This document shows, piece after piece, positions 8,160 through 16,710 of a stretch of 64,000 nucleotides of DNA. This DNA is from Nocardia seriolae NBRC 15557 (lineage in GTDB: Bacteria > Actinomycetota > Actinomycetes > Mycobacteriales > Mycobacteriaceae). The first letter of the stretch is position 1. Every line of letters starts with the position of its first letter. The notes beneath the pieces are model-generated. The model did no database searches, was not told the origin of the DNA, and was given only the letters and a program-made list of their open reading frames with translations. The stretch is from contig NZ_BJWY01000021.1 of NCBI RefSeq assembly GCF_007990715.1, positions 1-64,000 on the forward strand, read 5' to 3'. Both the position numbers and the translations under genes were made by a program.

Positions 8160-9178
8160 CCAACGCCGCGTCCAGCACGGTGGCACAGGAGATTTCGACG
8201 CTGCGGGTCGAAATCCTCTACACCGGAGGCACCTTCGGCATGATCGACCGCGGGGACGGCCTGCGCCCGCGAGCCGGGATCGGCGGCGAGGTCGCCGAGC
8301 TGATCGACACCTACTCCGATCTGTTCGGGATTCCGGTCGAGTTCCGCTACACCGAACTCGACCCGGTCATCGACAGCGCCGACGCCGATTCCGGCACCGC
8401 CGCCCGGATCGCCCGGCGGGCGCGCGCCGGGCTCGACGCCACCGCACCCGACGGCGTCGTCGTCATCCACGGCACCGACACCATGGCCTATACGGGCGCG
8501 CGCCTCGCGTTCGAACTGCACGACCTCCCGATGCCGGTGGTGCTGACCGGCGCGCAGATCCCGCTGGGCCTGCCGGCCAGCGATGCCGGGGACAATCTGA
8601 TGCTGGCGCTGAATTCGATTGCCACCCAACCAGCTCCGGGCGTCTTCATCGCCTTCGGATCGGCGCTGCATCCGGCGGTGCGGGCCAGCAAACGCAGCTG
8701 CGACGGATACGACGGGTTCACCACCGTGCGCCCGCTCACCCCGCCGCCGGTGCCGACCGTTCCCCCGGTCGCGGCGCGCACGGCCGAAACCTGCCCTCCG
8801 GTCGGCCTTTTCACCGTTTTTCCCGGCATGGACACCGATCTGCTCGATGCCGCGCTGCGCATCTACCACGGCGGTGTGGTGCTCGAATGCTACGGAGCGG
8901 GGACCATGCCGATGTCCGAGGCCGCGGTCGCGGCGATCGGCCGGGCGAGCGAACGCGGCACGCCCGTCGTGGCGATCACCCACTGCGACAACGGAACCGT
9001 GGACCTCGGCCGATACGGGCCGGGTCGCGCGCTGCTCGCCGCGGGCGCCATCGGGGGCGGCGACCTGACGCGGGAGGCCGCACTGGCCAAACTCGCTCAT
9101 CTCGCCGGCCTCGGGCTCGCCGCGGCCGAGGTGCGCCGGTGGATGACCACCAATCTGCTCGGCGAACTCGACAACTGA
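8156..9178 (+). CDS. ansA: L-asparaginase
   Basis: 340-residue asparaginase/glutaminase family enzyme that hydrolyses Asn to Asp plus ammonia. The first catalytic Thr is in TGGTF (T26) and the second site is HGTDTM (H105-M110) with Thr107-Asp108. The C-terminal lobe contains GVVLECYGAGTMP and VVAITHCDNGTVDLGRY as in bacterial enzymes. It has no signal peptide, so it works in the cytoplasm on imported asparagine. Translation is probably coupled to the permease through the ATGA overlap. Next comes aspA after 45 bp. Confidence 0.93.
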   Translation: MTNAASSTVAQEISTLRVEILYTGGTFGMIDRGDGLRPRAGIGGEVAELIDTYSDLFGIPVEFRYTELDPVIDSADADSGTAARIARRARAGLDATAPDGVVVIHGTDTMAYTGARLAFELHDLPMPVVLTGAQIPLGLPASDAGDNLMLALNSIATQPAPGVFIAFGSALHPAVRASKRSCDGYDGFTTVRPLTPPPVPTVPPVAARTAETCPPVGLFTVFPGMDTDLLDAALRIYHGGVVLECYGAGTMPMSEAAVAAIGRASERGTPVVAITHCDNGTVDLGRYGPGRALLAAGAIGGGDLTREAALAKLAHLAGLGLAAAEVRRWMTTNLLGELDN

Positions 9179-9223
9179 AACCCCCTTCCCTGCCAGCCAC
9201 AAGCCGATCGCATGGAGACGACA

Positions 9224-10621
9224 ATGACCGAGACCCGAACCGAACACGATTCGCTGGGCGCGCTCGAGGTGCCCCGGGACGCCTACTGGGGCGTTCACAC
9301 CGCCCGCGCACTGGACAACTTCGCCATCTCCGGGGAGCGCATCGGCCACTACCCGGCGCTGATCGCGGCCGTGGCCGCGGTCAAACAGGCCGCCTGCCGG
9401 GCCAATCGCGAACTCGGCCTGCTCGACGACCGCCGCGCCGACGCCATCGAGGCGGCCTGCGCCGAAATCCGTGGCGGCGCACTGCACGACCAGTTCCCCA
9501 TCGATCCCATCCAGGGCGGCGCGGGCACCTCGACCAATATGAACGCCAACGAGGTAATCGCCAATCGGGCGCTGGAGCTGCTCGGTCACGAGCTCGGTGC
9601 CTACGCCGAACTCGATCCGCTCGATCACGTCAACCTCGGCCAGTCCACCAATGACGTCTACCCCACCGCCGTGAAACTCGCTGTCATCGGGCACATTCGG
9701 CAGCTCGTCGCGGCCCTGGAGCGGCTCGCGGGCGAATTCGAGCGCAAGTCGGGCGAATTCGCCGACGTCCTCAAGATGGGCCGCACCCAGCTGCAGGACG
9801 CCGTGCCCATGACCCTCGGGCAGGAGTTCGCCACCTTCGCGATCATGCTGCGCGAGGACTGCGCGCGGCTGGCCGAGGGCACCGCGCTGCTGCGCGAGGT
9901 CAATCTCGGCGGCACCGCCATCGGCACCGGCATAAACGGGCATCCGCTGTATCCGGCGCTGGCCTGTGCGCGGCTGAGCGAGCTCACCGGCGAGCAGGTC
10001 GTTCCGGCCGAGAACCTCATCGAGGCGACCCAGGACTGCGGCGCCTTCGTCCAGGTCTCGGGCATCCTCAAGCGGGTGGCGGTGAAGCTGTCCAAGACCT
10101 GTAATGATCTGCGCCTCATGGCTTCCGGCCCGGTCACCGGGCTGCGGGAGATCACGCTGCCGCCGGTGCAGGCGGGTTCGTCGATCATGCCGGGCAAGGT
10201 CAACCCGGTCATTCCCGAGACCGTCAATCAGATCGCCTTCGAGGCCATCGGCGCGGACCTGACCGTGACCATGGCCGCCGAGGGCGGGCAGTTCCAGCTC
10301 AACGCCTTCGAGCCGATCATCGCCTACAGCCTGCTGCGCACCACCGCGCACCTCACCGCCGCCGCCGACACCCTGGCCACCCGCTGCGTCAACGGCATCA
10401 CCGCCCACCGCGAGCATCTCGAAGCGGGCGTGCACCGCTCCATCGGCATCGTCACCGCGCTGACCCCCCACATCGGCTACGCCGCCAGCGCCCGAATCGC
10501 CAAGCACGCCTTGCAAACCGGGCAGCCGGTCGCCGAAGTCGCCACCGAACTGGGCCTGCTCTCCCCCGAAACGGTGACCGAACTGCTCGCCCCGCACCGG
10601 TTGGCGGGCCTGCCCGACTGA
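9224..10621 (+). CDS. aspA: aspartate ammonia-lyase
   Basis: 465-residue aspartase/fumarase-superfamily lyase converting aspartate to fumarate and ammonia. The superfamily signature GSSIMPGKVNP is at 318-328 with the catalytic Ser in this loop, and the substrate-binding SxxMxxN-type stretches GGAGTSTNMNANE and LGQSTNDVYPTA are intact. The ATG at 9224 was preferred to that at 9212 because GGAG lies six bases before it. Class II fumarases look similar, but the asparaginase context argues for aspartase. With ansP and ansA it completes a route from external asparagine to the TCA cycle. Confidence 0.9.
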   Translation: MTETRTEHDSLGALEVPRDAYWGVHTARALDNFAISGERIGHYPALIAAVAAVKQAACRANRELGLLDDRRADAIEAACAEIRGGALHDQFPIDPIQGGAGTSTNMNANEVIANRALELLGHELGAYAELDPLDHVNLGQSTNDVYPTAVKLAVIGHIRQLVAALERLAGEFERKSGEFADVLKMGRTQLQDAVPMTLGQEFATFAIMLREDCARLAEGTALLREVNLGGTAIGTGINGHPLYPALACARLSELTGEQVVPAENLIEATQDCGAFVQVSGILKRVAVKLSKTCNDLRLMASGPVTGLREITLPPVQAGSSIMPGKVNPVIPETVNQIAFEAIGADLTVTMAAEGGQFQLNAFEPIIAYSLLRTTAHLTAAADTLATRCVNGITAHREHLEAGVHRSIGIVTALTPHIGYAASARIAKHALQTGQPVAEVATELGLLSPETVTELLAPHRLAGLPD

Positions 10622-10648
10622 CCGGCCGTCCCGCGGGCGCGGGTCGCC

Positions 10649-10680
10649 GATGCCGTTCATGAGCGATGCCGTTCATGAGC
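10649..10680. repeat. 16-bp tandem duplication at the 3' end of dprA
   Basis: gatgccgttcatgagc occurs twice in direct tandem (10649-10664 and 10665-10680). Sixteen is not a multiple of three, and the dprA stop codon (10657-10659, minus strand) falls in the second-read copy. Without the duplication the dprA frame would continue toward aspA. A small GC hairpin (cccgc/gcggg, 10630-10643) lies in the convergent gap. Confidence 0.85.
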
Positions 10681-12222
10681 GGCGACGGTGGTGGTGGCCG
10701 AGGTCGCCGATGAATTCGTCTGATACCAGCCATTGCCGTCGCAGGCGACCAAGCCCGCTATCTCCAACGCCGACAGGGCGGCACGGACCGTGGGCAGCGA
10801 CAGGCCGGTGTCGGCGGCCACGCCCCGGGGCAGCCGGGAGCCGGTGCCCGGCAGGGCGGCGAGGACCAGCGCCTCGTCGCCCGCGAGGTTGTCCTCCGGA
10901 TTGGGCGGAACCACACCGGGAAGCGAAAGCCGCAGTGGCCCGGCCTCATCGAGGATGTCTTCGGCGCGGGTGACGATGAACGCCTCACCCTCGCGAATCA
11001 TCCGATGACAGCCGACCGAGGCGGCGGAGGTGATCGGTCCGGGCACCGCCATGGCCGGACGCCCCAGCCGACGACACCACTTCACGGTATTGCGGGCCCC
11101 GCTCCGAATCCCGGCCTCCACCACCACGACTCCGTCGGCGAGTGCGGCGATCAAACGATTGCGGGCCAGGAAGTAGTGCTTACGAGCAGAGGTACCAGGC
11201 GGGTATTCGGTGACCACCAGACCCGTTTCGGCGATCTCCGCCAGAAGTTGGTCGTGCTGAACGGGATACGGCCGATCCGGCCCGCAAGCCAGCACCGCGA
11301 TCGTCATCCCGCCAACGGCGAGCGCCGCCCGATGCGCCATCCCATCGATCCCGAACGCCGCCCCCGACACCACGGTCCACCCCCGCGCCGCCAACTCCCC
11401 CGCGATCTCCCCGGTCGCATGATTCCCATACCCGGTACTGCACCTGGCCCCCACCACTGCCACCGCGCGCTCCGTGCTCTCCGACAACGACCGTGGCCCG
11501 CGCACCCACAACACCAACGGCATCCCCGCATCCTCATCCACCCCCGGATCCAACTGCCCCAACCCGAGCAACCGCCAGGCAGGCCACTCCGCATCATCCG
11601 GCGTCACCACCCGCCCCCCGAGCCGCCCGATAAGCGCCAAATCCTCCTCCGCCCGCCAAATCCCCCGCCGCAACTCGGTAGGCCCCCGCAACACCTCCGG
11701 CAACGCACACTCCCGCACCGCCCGAGCCGCCTCCACCACCCCCACCGACTCGATCAACGCCGACAACGGCGCACACGGCCCCTCCACCACCCGCGACAAA
11801 TACACCCAGGCCAACCGCCGCTCATCGGCATCGCCGCCCCCACCCGAACCTCCCGACGGCGAGGCCACGCCGTGCATCGTGCCCGTCCATCCGGAACCAC
11901 GCCCGTATTCGGGATGGCCACCGAGTCCGCGCTCGGGAGCCGGATCGGTGACACGCCCGGCATCAACGCCCCGCCCGCACACCGAATCGGGGCCGGTTTC
12001 TCCTACGACACCGGAACCGGTCGCCTCAGCCGATCCCCGAGCCTCGGCATCCGCTGCTGCCGAAGCGGATCCGCCGCCCTCGACCGGCCGCGTCGGCTCA
12101 CCGTTGTTCGTCGTCTCGTTCATGTCCCACCCCTGTGTCGAAAGCTCGATGCCTGTACGAAGTCCTGCGCAGCCGAGATATCCCGGGCTGCCGCGTTCGG
12201 TGTTGTCCGCCCGCTCGCTCAT
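10657..12222 (-). CDS. dprA: DNA-processing protein DprA
   Basis: 521-residue DprA/Smf protein, which protects incoming single-stranded DNA and loads RecA during natural transformation. The Rossmann-fold core shows VAVVGARCSTGYG, SGAAFGIDGMAHRAAL and SARKHYFLARNRLIAALAD with VEAGIRSGARNT; a winged-helix domain follows near the C-terminus. An unusual Gly/Ser/Ala-rich extension of roughly 130 residues precedes the core. The long start is supported because its ATG (12222) overlaps the comM stop as ATGA. The last eight residues (HERHRS) come from a 16-bp duplication that introduced the stop. Matches Rv2896c in order. Confidence 0.9.
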   Translation of the reverse strand: MSERADNTERGSPGYLGCAGLRTGIELSTQGWDMNETTNNGEPTRPVEGGGSASAAADAEARGSAEATGSGVVGETGPDSVCGRGVDAGRVTDPAPERGLGGHPEYGRGSGWTGTMHGVASPSGGSGGGGDADERRLAWVYLSRVVEGPCAPLSALIESVGVVEAARAVRECALPEVLRGPTELRRGIWRAEEDLALIGRLGGRVVTPDDAEWPAWRLLGLGQLDPGVDEDAGMPLVLWVRGPRSLSESTERAVAVVGARCSTGYGNHATGEIAGELAARGWTVVSGAAFGIDGMAHRAALAVGGMTIAVLACGPDRPYPVQHDQLLAEIAETGLVVTEYPPGTSARKHYFLARNRLIAALADGVVVVEAGIRSGARNTVKWCRRLGRPAMAVPGPITSAASVGCHRMIREGEAFIVTRAEDILDEAGPLRLSLPGVVPPNPEDNLAGDEALVLAALPGTGSRLPRGVAADTGLSLPTVRAALSALEIAGLVACDGNGWYQTNSSATSATTTVAAHERHRS

Positions 12223-13727
12223 GCCCCACTTCGCTGCCGGAAACTCAAGGCCTGTAGGACGTCCTGACCGTTCGGGGTTTCACCGCCGCGCAGATCGCAG
12301 ATCGTCCAGGCCACTCGGATCGCACGGTCCGCACCGCGGGCGGACATGCGGCCGTGGCGCAGCGCATTTTCGACCGGTGCCAGCGTCTCGTGCGGCAGCC
12401 GGAACCGCTGGCGGAGAACATGTCCGGGCACCTCGGCATTGGTGGACATCCCGAGCTCGGCCCAGCGTTTGGCGGCGACGTCGCGCGCGGCGGTCACCCG
12501 GGCGCGGACCGCCTCGCTGCTCTCGACCTCGTCGCCGGTGAAGGCCCCGGCCGATTGGGCGTGCATCTGGACCGCGAGGTCGATGCGATCCATCAGCGGG
12601 CCCGAGAGCTTGCCGAGATAGCGGCGACGAGCCAAAGGCGCACAGATGCAATCGATATCGCGGGCAGGTGCGCAAGGACACGGATTCGCGGCCAGCACCA
12701 GCTGGAACCGTGCGGGGAAGCGGGACACCCCGTCGCGGCGAGCAATACGAACCTCGCCTTCCTCCAAGGGAGTTCGCAGCGCCTCCAGCACCTTTGTGCC
12801 GATCTCCGCGCACTCGTCGAGGAACAGGACGCCACGATGCGCACAGCTGACCGCTCCCGGCCGCGCGGTGCCCGAGCCGCCGCCGATCATTGCCGTCACC
12901 GAGGACGAATGATGCGGGGCGACGAAGGGCGGCGCGGTGATCAGCGGAGCATCGTCGGACAGCGTGCCCGCCACCGAGTGGATCGCGGTCACTTCCAGGG
13001 AATCCCGCTCCCGCAGGGGCGGCAGCAATCCCGGGAGGCGTTGGGCCAGCATGGTTTTGCCGATGCCGGGTGGGCCGGTGAGGAGGAGGTGGTGGCCGCC
13101 GGCGGCGGCGACCTCGAGGGCCCAGCGGGCCTCGTCTTGGCCCACCACCTCGCGGAGGTCGCCGATCGAGACCGCGGGTGGGGGCTGGATGGGTTCGGGT
13201 GGGGTGAGTTCGCCGCCGCCGCGGAACCAGTCGAGCAGTTCGATGAGGGTGGAGGCGCCGAGGATGCGGATGCCGTCCACCAGGCCCGCCTCGGGGAGGG
13301 CCGCGGTGGGGACGATGACCGTGCGGCGGCCCGCGGTGCGGGCGGCCAGGACCGCGGGGAGGATCCCTCGGACCCGGCGGACGCGGCCGTCGAGGGCCAG
13401 TTCGCCGAGCAGGACGGCTTCGGAGAGGCGGTTGGACGGGATGGCACCCGCGGCATCGAGGACCGCGCCCGCCAGCGCGAGGTCGTAGACGGAACCCACC
13501 TTGGGCAGCGTGGCCGGGGACAGGGCGAGGATTACACGGCCGTCGGGCCACATCTCGCCGGAGTTGGTGACGGCCGCGCGGACGCGGTCACGGGATTCCT
13601 GGAGGGTGGTGTCGGGGCGGCCGACGAGGTGGACGGAGGGGAGGCCCTGGCCGATGTCGGCTTCGATTTCTACCAGTTGGCCTTCCACGCCGTTGACCGC
13701 GACGGAATACGCTCTGCCGAGGGGCAT
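12219..13727 (-). CDS. comM: YifB/ComM family Mg-chelatase-like AAA+ ATPase
   Basis: 502-residue AAA+ protein of the ComM family, a hexameric helicase that extends D-loops in transformation recombination. An N-terminal Lon-protease-like substrate domain (SVAVNGVEGQLVEIEADIGQ) precedes the AAA+ core with Walker A TGPPGIGKTMLAQ, Walker B GVLFLDE and the ANPCPCAP zinc-ribbon-like stretch, then a C-terminal helical domain with ADRAIRVAWTICDLRG. It is bracketed by yraN and dprA exactly as Rv2897c; the stop overlaps dprA by four bases. Confidence 0.92.
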   Translation of the reverse strand: MPLGRAYSVAVNGVEGQLVEIEADIGQGLPSVHLVGRPDTTLQESRDRVRAAVTNSGEMWPDGRVILALSPATLPKVGSVYDLALAGAVLDAAGAIPSNRLSEAVLLGELALDGRVRRVRGILPAVLAARTAGRRTVIVPTAALPEAGLVDGIRILGASTLIELLDWFRGGGELTPPEPIQPPPAVSIGDLREVVGQDEARWALEVAAAGGHHLLLTGPPGIGKTMLAQRLPGLLPPLRERDSLEVTAIHSVAGTLSDDAPLITAPPFVAPHHSSSVTAMIGGGSGTARPGAVSCAHRGVLFLDECAEIGTKVLEALRTPLEEGEVRIARRDGVSRFPARFQLVLAANPCPCAPARDIDCICAPLARRRYLGKLSGPLMDRIDLAVQMHAQSAGAFTGDEVESSEAVRARVTAARDVAAKRWAELGMSTNAEVPGHVLRQRFRLPHETLAPVENALRHGRMSARGADRAIRVAWTICDLRGGETPNGQDVLQALSFRQRSGA

Positions 13728-13728
13728 T

Positions 13729-14085
13729 TCAGAACACCGCCTTCAGCAGGCGGATCTCCGGGGTGCGGCCGAGGCGGAGCAGGACCGCGACGACGTCGAA
13801 GCGGACGCGCTGCCAGGGGCCCGGCTGCTCGCGCAGCCAGTGCTGGGCGACGGCGCGGATGCGCTGCTGTTTGAGAAAGGTGACGGCTTCCTCGGGCGGC
13901 CCGCAGGTCAGGCCGCGCCGGGTCTTGACCTCCACGAAGACCGTGACCTCACCGTCGCGGGCGATGATGTCCAGCTCCCCCGACCGGCACCGCCAATTGC
14001 GGGTGATGATCTCCATTCCGGCGTCGGCCAGAAAGCTCGCCGCCAGTTCCTCCCCGTGCGCTCCCAGCGCCAGATGCTCTGCCAT
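13729..14085 (-). CDS. yraN: YraN family (UPF0102) putative endonuclease
   Basis: 118-residue protein with the YraN fold, an archaeal Holliday-junction-resolvase-like nuclease domain. Conserved pieces are LGAHGEELAASFL, ITRNWRCRSGELDIIARDG with the acidic ELDII, and VFVEVKTRRG (ExK), consistent with a PD-(D/E)xK site. The ATG at 14085 begins MAEHLALG. The stop lies one base before the comM start, so the two are cotranscribed. Biochemical function is not settled for the family. Confidence 0.9.
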   Translation of the reverse strand: MAEHLALGAHGEELAASFLADAGMEIITRNWRCRSGELDIIARDGEVTVFVEVKTRRGLTCGPPEEAVTFLKQQRIRAVAQHWLREQPGPWQRVRFDVVAVLLRLGRTPEIRLLKAVF

Positions 14086-14092
14086 TCAGCCA

Positions 14093-14125
14093 GCATGGCC
14101 GGGCCCGAAACGGACCCGGCCATGC
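14093..14125 (-). terminator. strong hairpin between the DUF2469 gene and yraN
   Basis: An 11-bp perfect inverted repeat, gcatggccggg (14093-14103) and cccggccatgc (14115-14125), with three more base pairs inside the 11-nt loop. It lies eight bases ahead of the yraN start, in the 85-bp gap behind the DUF2469 gene. No U-run follows, so it could be a GC-type terminator or attenuator. Confidence 0.6.
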
Positions 14126-14170
14126 CGACCTGGGAAAACAGTGAAGCTGTGGATAACCGCGGCCTGTGGA

Positions 14171-14476
14171 TTACTCCGGCAGCCGCAGGTCGGTCTTCTC
14201 CAGCTCTTCGATATTCACGTCCTTGAAGGTGATGACGCGAACGTGCTTCACGAAGCGTGCGGGCCGGTACATGTCCCATACCCATGCATCCGACATCCGC
14301 ACCTCGAAATACACCTCGCCATCGGCGTTCTGCGGCCGCAGTTCGACGGAATTGGCGAGGTAGAAGCGACGCTCGGTCTCCACCACGTACGAGAATTGGC
14401 CGACGATGTCCTTGTACTCGCGGTACAGGGATAGCTCCATCTCGGTTTCGTACTTCTCGAGGTCCTCGGCGCTCAT
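14171..14476 (-). CDS. DUF2469 family protein
   Basis: 101-residue acidic protein of the actinobacterial DUF2469 family (Rv2901c in the same position). It is extremely conserved in the group: MSAEDLEKYETEMELSLYRE, then FSYVVETERRFYLAN, a VYFEVRMSDAWVWDMYRP core and a VITFKDVNIEELEK end. The ATG at 14476 has AGGAGG about 11 bases upstream. No catalytic motif is apparent and its role is unknown. In M. tuberculosis fdhD and fdhF separate it from the yraN homologue; here they are absent and a hairpin fills the gap. Confidence 0.92.
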   Translation of the reverse strand: MSAEDLEKYETEMELSLYREYKDIVGQFSYVVETERRFYLANSVELRPQNADGEVYFEVRMSDAWVWDMYRPARFVKHVRVITFKDVNIEELEKTDLRLPE

Positions 14477-14519
14477 CGGGTGGAACGTCCTCCTTGTCGC
14501 CCAACTGGGTGTAGAGACA

Positions 14520-15266
14520 TCATCCCGCATACGCCGTATCGGTAGCCACTCGGCCGGTCTCCCGGACGTTTCGCCACGACCGACGGTGCTCGGGGGTGAT
14601 GCCGAGGCGGGTCAGCGCCTCATTGTGCTCGGGGGTGTTGTAGCCCTTGTGGGCGGCGAACCCGTACCCGGGATACTGCCGGTCCATCTCGACCATCATG
14701 CGATCGCGGGTCACCTTGGCCAGCACGCTGGCCGCCGCGATGCAGGCCGCGGAGGCATCGCCGCCGATCACGGGCAGTGACGGCACCGGAATGCCGGGCA
14801 CCCGGAAGCCGTCGGTCAGCACGTAACCGGGCACCGGATCCAGCCCGGCCACGGCCCGGCGCATGCCCTCGATATTGGCGACGTGAATGCCGATGGCGTC
14901 GATCTCCCAGGCCGGGATCACCACCACCTCCCACGCCAGGGCCAGCCGTTCGATGATCGGGAACAGCTGCTCGCGGGCGTTCGCGGTGAGCTTCTTGGAG
15001 TCGTCGAGACCGGCCAGCGAGGTGTAGGCCTTGGGCGGTAGCAAACACGAGGCCACCACCAGCGGCCCGGCCGCGCAGCCGCGCCCGGCCTCGTCCACGC
15101 CAGCGACCGGACCGAGTCCGCTGCGGATCAGCGCGGACTCGAGCGTGCGCAGACCACCGGCGGACCGCATGACCACGCGCGGCGGCCAGTCGCCGCGCTC
15201 GATGCGCTGAATCTTCTTGCCGCCGCGCGCCTTCGGGCTCGCGGCGCCGCTCGCCATCTTCCCCAC
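14520..15266 (-). CDS. rnhB: ribonuclease HII
   Basis: 248-residue RNase HII that cuts RNA of RNA:DNA hybrids and removes misincorporated ribonucleotides. Catalytic acids are the Asp-Glu pair in [15 protein letters not shown], the Asp in LTDGFRVPG and that in [18 protein letters not shown], all present. A basic N-terminal tail of about 30 residues precedes the domain. Start is given as GTG 15266; ATG 15257 ([11 protein letters not shown]) is an equally good candidate. It lies between DUF2469 and lepB, as in mycobacteria. Confidence 0.93.
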   Translation of the reverse strand: MGKMASGAASPKARGGKKIQRIERGDWPPRVVMRSAGGLRTLESALIRSGLGPVAGVDEAGRGCAAGPLVVASCLLPPKAYTSLAGLDDSKKLTANAREQLFPIIERLALAWEVVVIPAWEIDAIGIHVANIEGMRRAVAGLDPVPGYVLTDGFRVPGIPVPSLPVIGGDASAACIAAASVLAKVTRDRMMVEMDRQYPGYGFAAHKGYNTPEHNEALTRLGITPEHRRSWRNVRETGRVATDTAYAG

Positions 15267-15287
15267 CGGTCGATTATCCCGCGATTC

Positions 15288-16106
15288 TCAGTTCGTCTGG
15301 GGGTCCTGCGCGCGGACCGGACCGATCCGGCTGGGCGGCCAGATCTTGAACACGGCCTTGCCGCGCACATCCTTGACCGGCACGGTGCCCTGCAGCTCAT
15401 CGGTCATGTGGTAGCGGGAGTCGGCCGATTCGGCGCGGTTGTCGCCCATCACCCACAGGTTCCCGTCCGGGACCTTGACCTCGGGGAAGGCACGGCCGGT
15501 GGCGCCGAAGGGGTTGTCGGGGTGCGCCGGGTCGAAGGGGTTGTTGTACTTCACGTACGGCTCGTCGAGGGACTTCCACTCCGAGCCGGGCGCGCTGTCC
15601 TTGACCATGATCCGGCCCTGCGCGTCACAGCATTTCACCGATTGCCCGCCGACCGCGATGACCCGCTTGACGAGGTCGTTCTCGTCCGGCGGCACCAGGC
15701 CGAAGAAGGACAGGAAGTTCTGCATCCCGCGCACCACGGTATTGGACGAGCGGATCGACTTGTAGCGGTTGTTCCACGAACTGGTCGGTCCGACGAACAC
15801 CACCACGTCGCCCGGCTTCGGATCGCCGAAGTAGTAGCTCAGCTTCTCCACGTAGATGCGGTCACCGGTGCAACCCGCACAGCCGTGCAGGGTGGGTTCC
15901 ATGGACTGCGAGGGGATCACGTAGGGCCGGCCGATGAAGGTGACCAGCAGCGCCACGATGAGCGCCGCGAAACCGACCAGGATGGGCAGCTCCTGCCAGA
16001 ACGGGCGCTGCTTCTTCTTCGGCTTCGGCTGCGGGGTCTCGGGCGTGTCCGCCCCGTTCTCATCGCCCGACCCAGACATCGTCACCGACTCGCTCTCGTC
16101 TGCCAC
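15288..16106 (-). CDS. lepB: signal peptidase I
   Basis: 272-residue type I leader peptidase. A charged cytoplasmic tail with KPKKKQRPFW is followed by one membrane helix (LPILVGFAALIVALLVTFIG). The catalytic Ser lies in the IPSQSMEPTL box, the Lys base in DLVKRVIAVGG, and the box VMGDNRAESADSR is intact. Start is uncertain: GTG 16106 is chosen because GTG 16127 falls inside a hairpin stem; ATG 16079 is another option. It is the fourth of the syntenic rplS-lepB-rnhB group. Confidence 0.93.
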   Translation of the reverse strand: MADESESVTMSGSGDENGADTPETPQPKPKKKQRPFWQELPILVGFAALIVALLVTFIGRPYVIPSQSMEPTLHGCAGCTGDRIYVEKLSYYFGDPKPGDVVVFVGPTSSWNNRYKSIRSSNTVVRGMQNFLSFFGLVPPDENDLVKRVIAVGGQSVKCCDAQGRIMVKDSAPGSEWKSLDEPYVKYNNPFDPAHPDNPFGATGRAFPEVKVPDGNLWVMGDNRAESADSRYHMTDELQGTVPVKDVRGKAVFKIWPPSRIGPVRAQDPQTN

Positions 16107-16113
16107 CGGAACA

Positions 16114-16157
16114 GAGTAGCCCGGCACCGCGAAGAACCATGCGGTGCCGGGCTACTC
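16114..16157 (-). terminator. 17-bp perfect hairpin between rplS and lepB
   Basis: gagtagcccggcaccgc (16114-16130) and gcggtgccgggctactc (16141-16157) pair perfectly around a 10-nt loop. Read on the minus strand, the stem ends in a short T-rich stretch (TCTGTTCC) just before lepB. It should terminate or attenuate rplS transcripts and so set the ratio of L19 to signal peptidase. Confidence 0.75.
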
Positions 16158-16204
16158 GGCGCTGTCGAGTCGACTGGCGGCTCGGGCGGAGGTGTTTCGC
16201 TACC

Positions 16205-16546
16205 TCAGCGCTTTTCCTTGATCTTGGCGGCCTTGCCGCGCAGATCGCGCAGGTAGTACAGCTTGGCGCGACGCACGTCACCGCGGGTCACGACCTCGAT
16301 CTTGTCGAGGTTGGGGCTGTGCACCGGGAAGGTGCGCTCCACGCCGACACCGAACGAGACCTTGCGCACGGTGAAGGTCTCGCGGATGCCACCGTTCTGG
16401 CGGCGGATCACGACGCCCTTGAAGACCTGGATGCGCTCCTTGTTGCCTTCGATAACCTTCACGTGCACGTTGACCGTGTCACCCGGGCGGAAGTCCGGGA
16501 TGTCGCTGCGCAGCGAGCTTGCGTCGACGAAGTCGAGGGTGTTCAT
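16205..16546 (-). CDS. rplS: 50S ribosomal protein L19
   Basis: 113-residue L19, located at the subunit interface. Standard features: [19 protein letters not shown], then [20 protein letters not shown], the [19 protein letters not shown] core and the basic tail [15 protein letters not shown]. Start ATG 16546. It is separated from lepB by a strong hairpin and has its own upstream gap of about 160 bp, which should hold a promoter. Confidence 0.97.
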   Translation of the reverse strand: MNTLDFVDASSLRSDIPDFRPGDTVNVHVKVIEGNKERIQVFKGVVIRRQNGGIRETFTVRKVSFGVGVERTFPVHSPNLDKIEVVTRGDVRRAKLYYLRDLRGKAAKIKEKR

Positions 16547-16710
16547 TTCCGTCCTTATTGGAGTTCGCGCGAACAGAGGAACCTGGCGGCTACCCCGAAG
16601 GATGCTCTACCGGTTCGTGCTCCGGATAATTTGGGCGGTGCCCGGGCACAACAACGCCCAAGGCAACCTGAGCATTGTGCCAGACGGTTGGGCCCGGCCG
16701 TGAATCGGGG

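Noticed and set aside
7745..10660. Very long minus-strand open frame opposite ansP, ansA and aspA
   Set aside because: It is antisense to three well-supported enzymes, with Gly/Asp/His/Arg composition typical of high-GC shadow frames.
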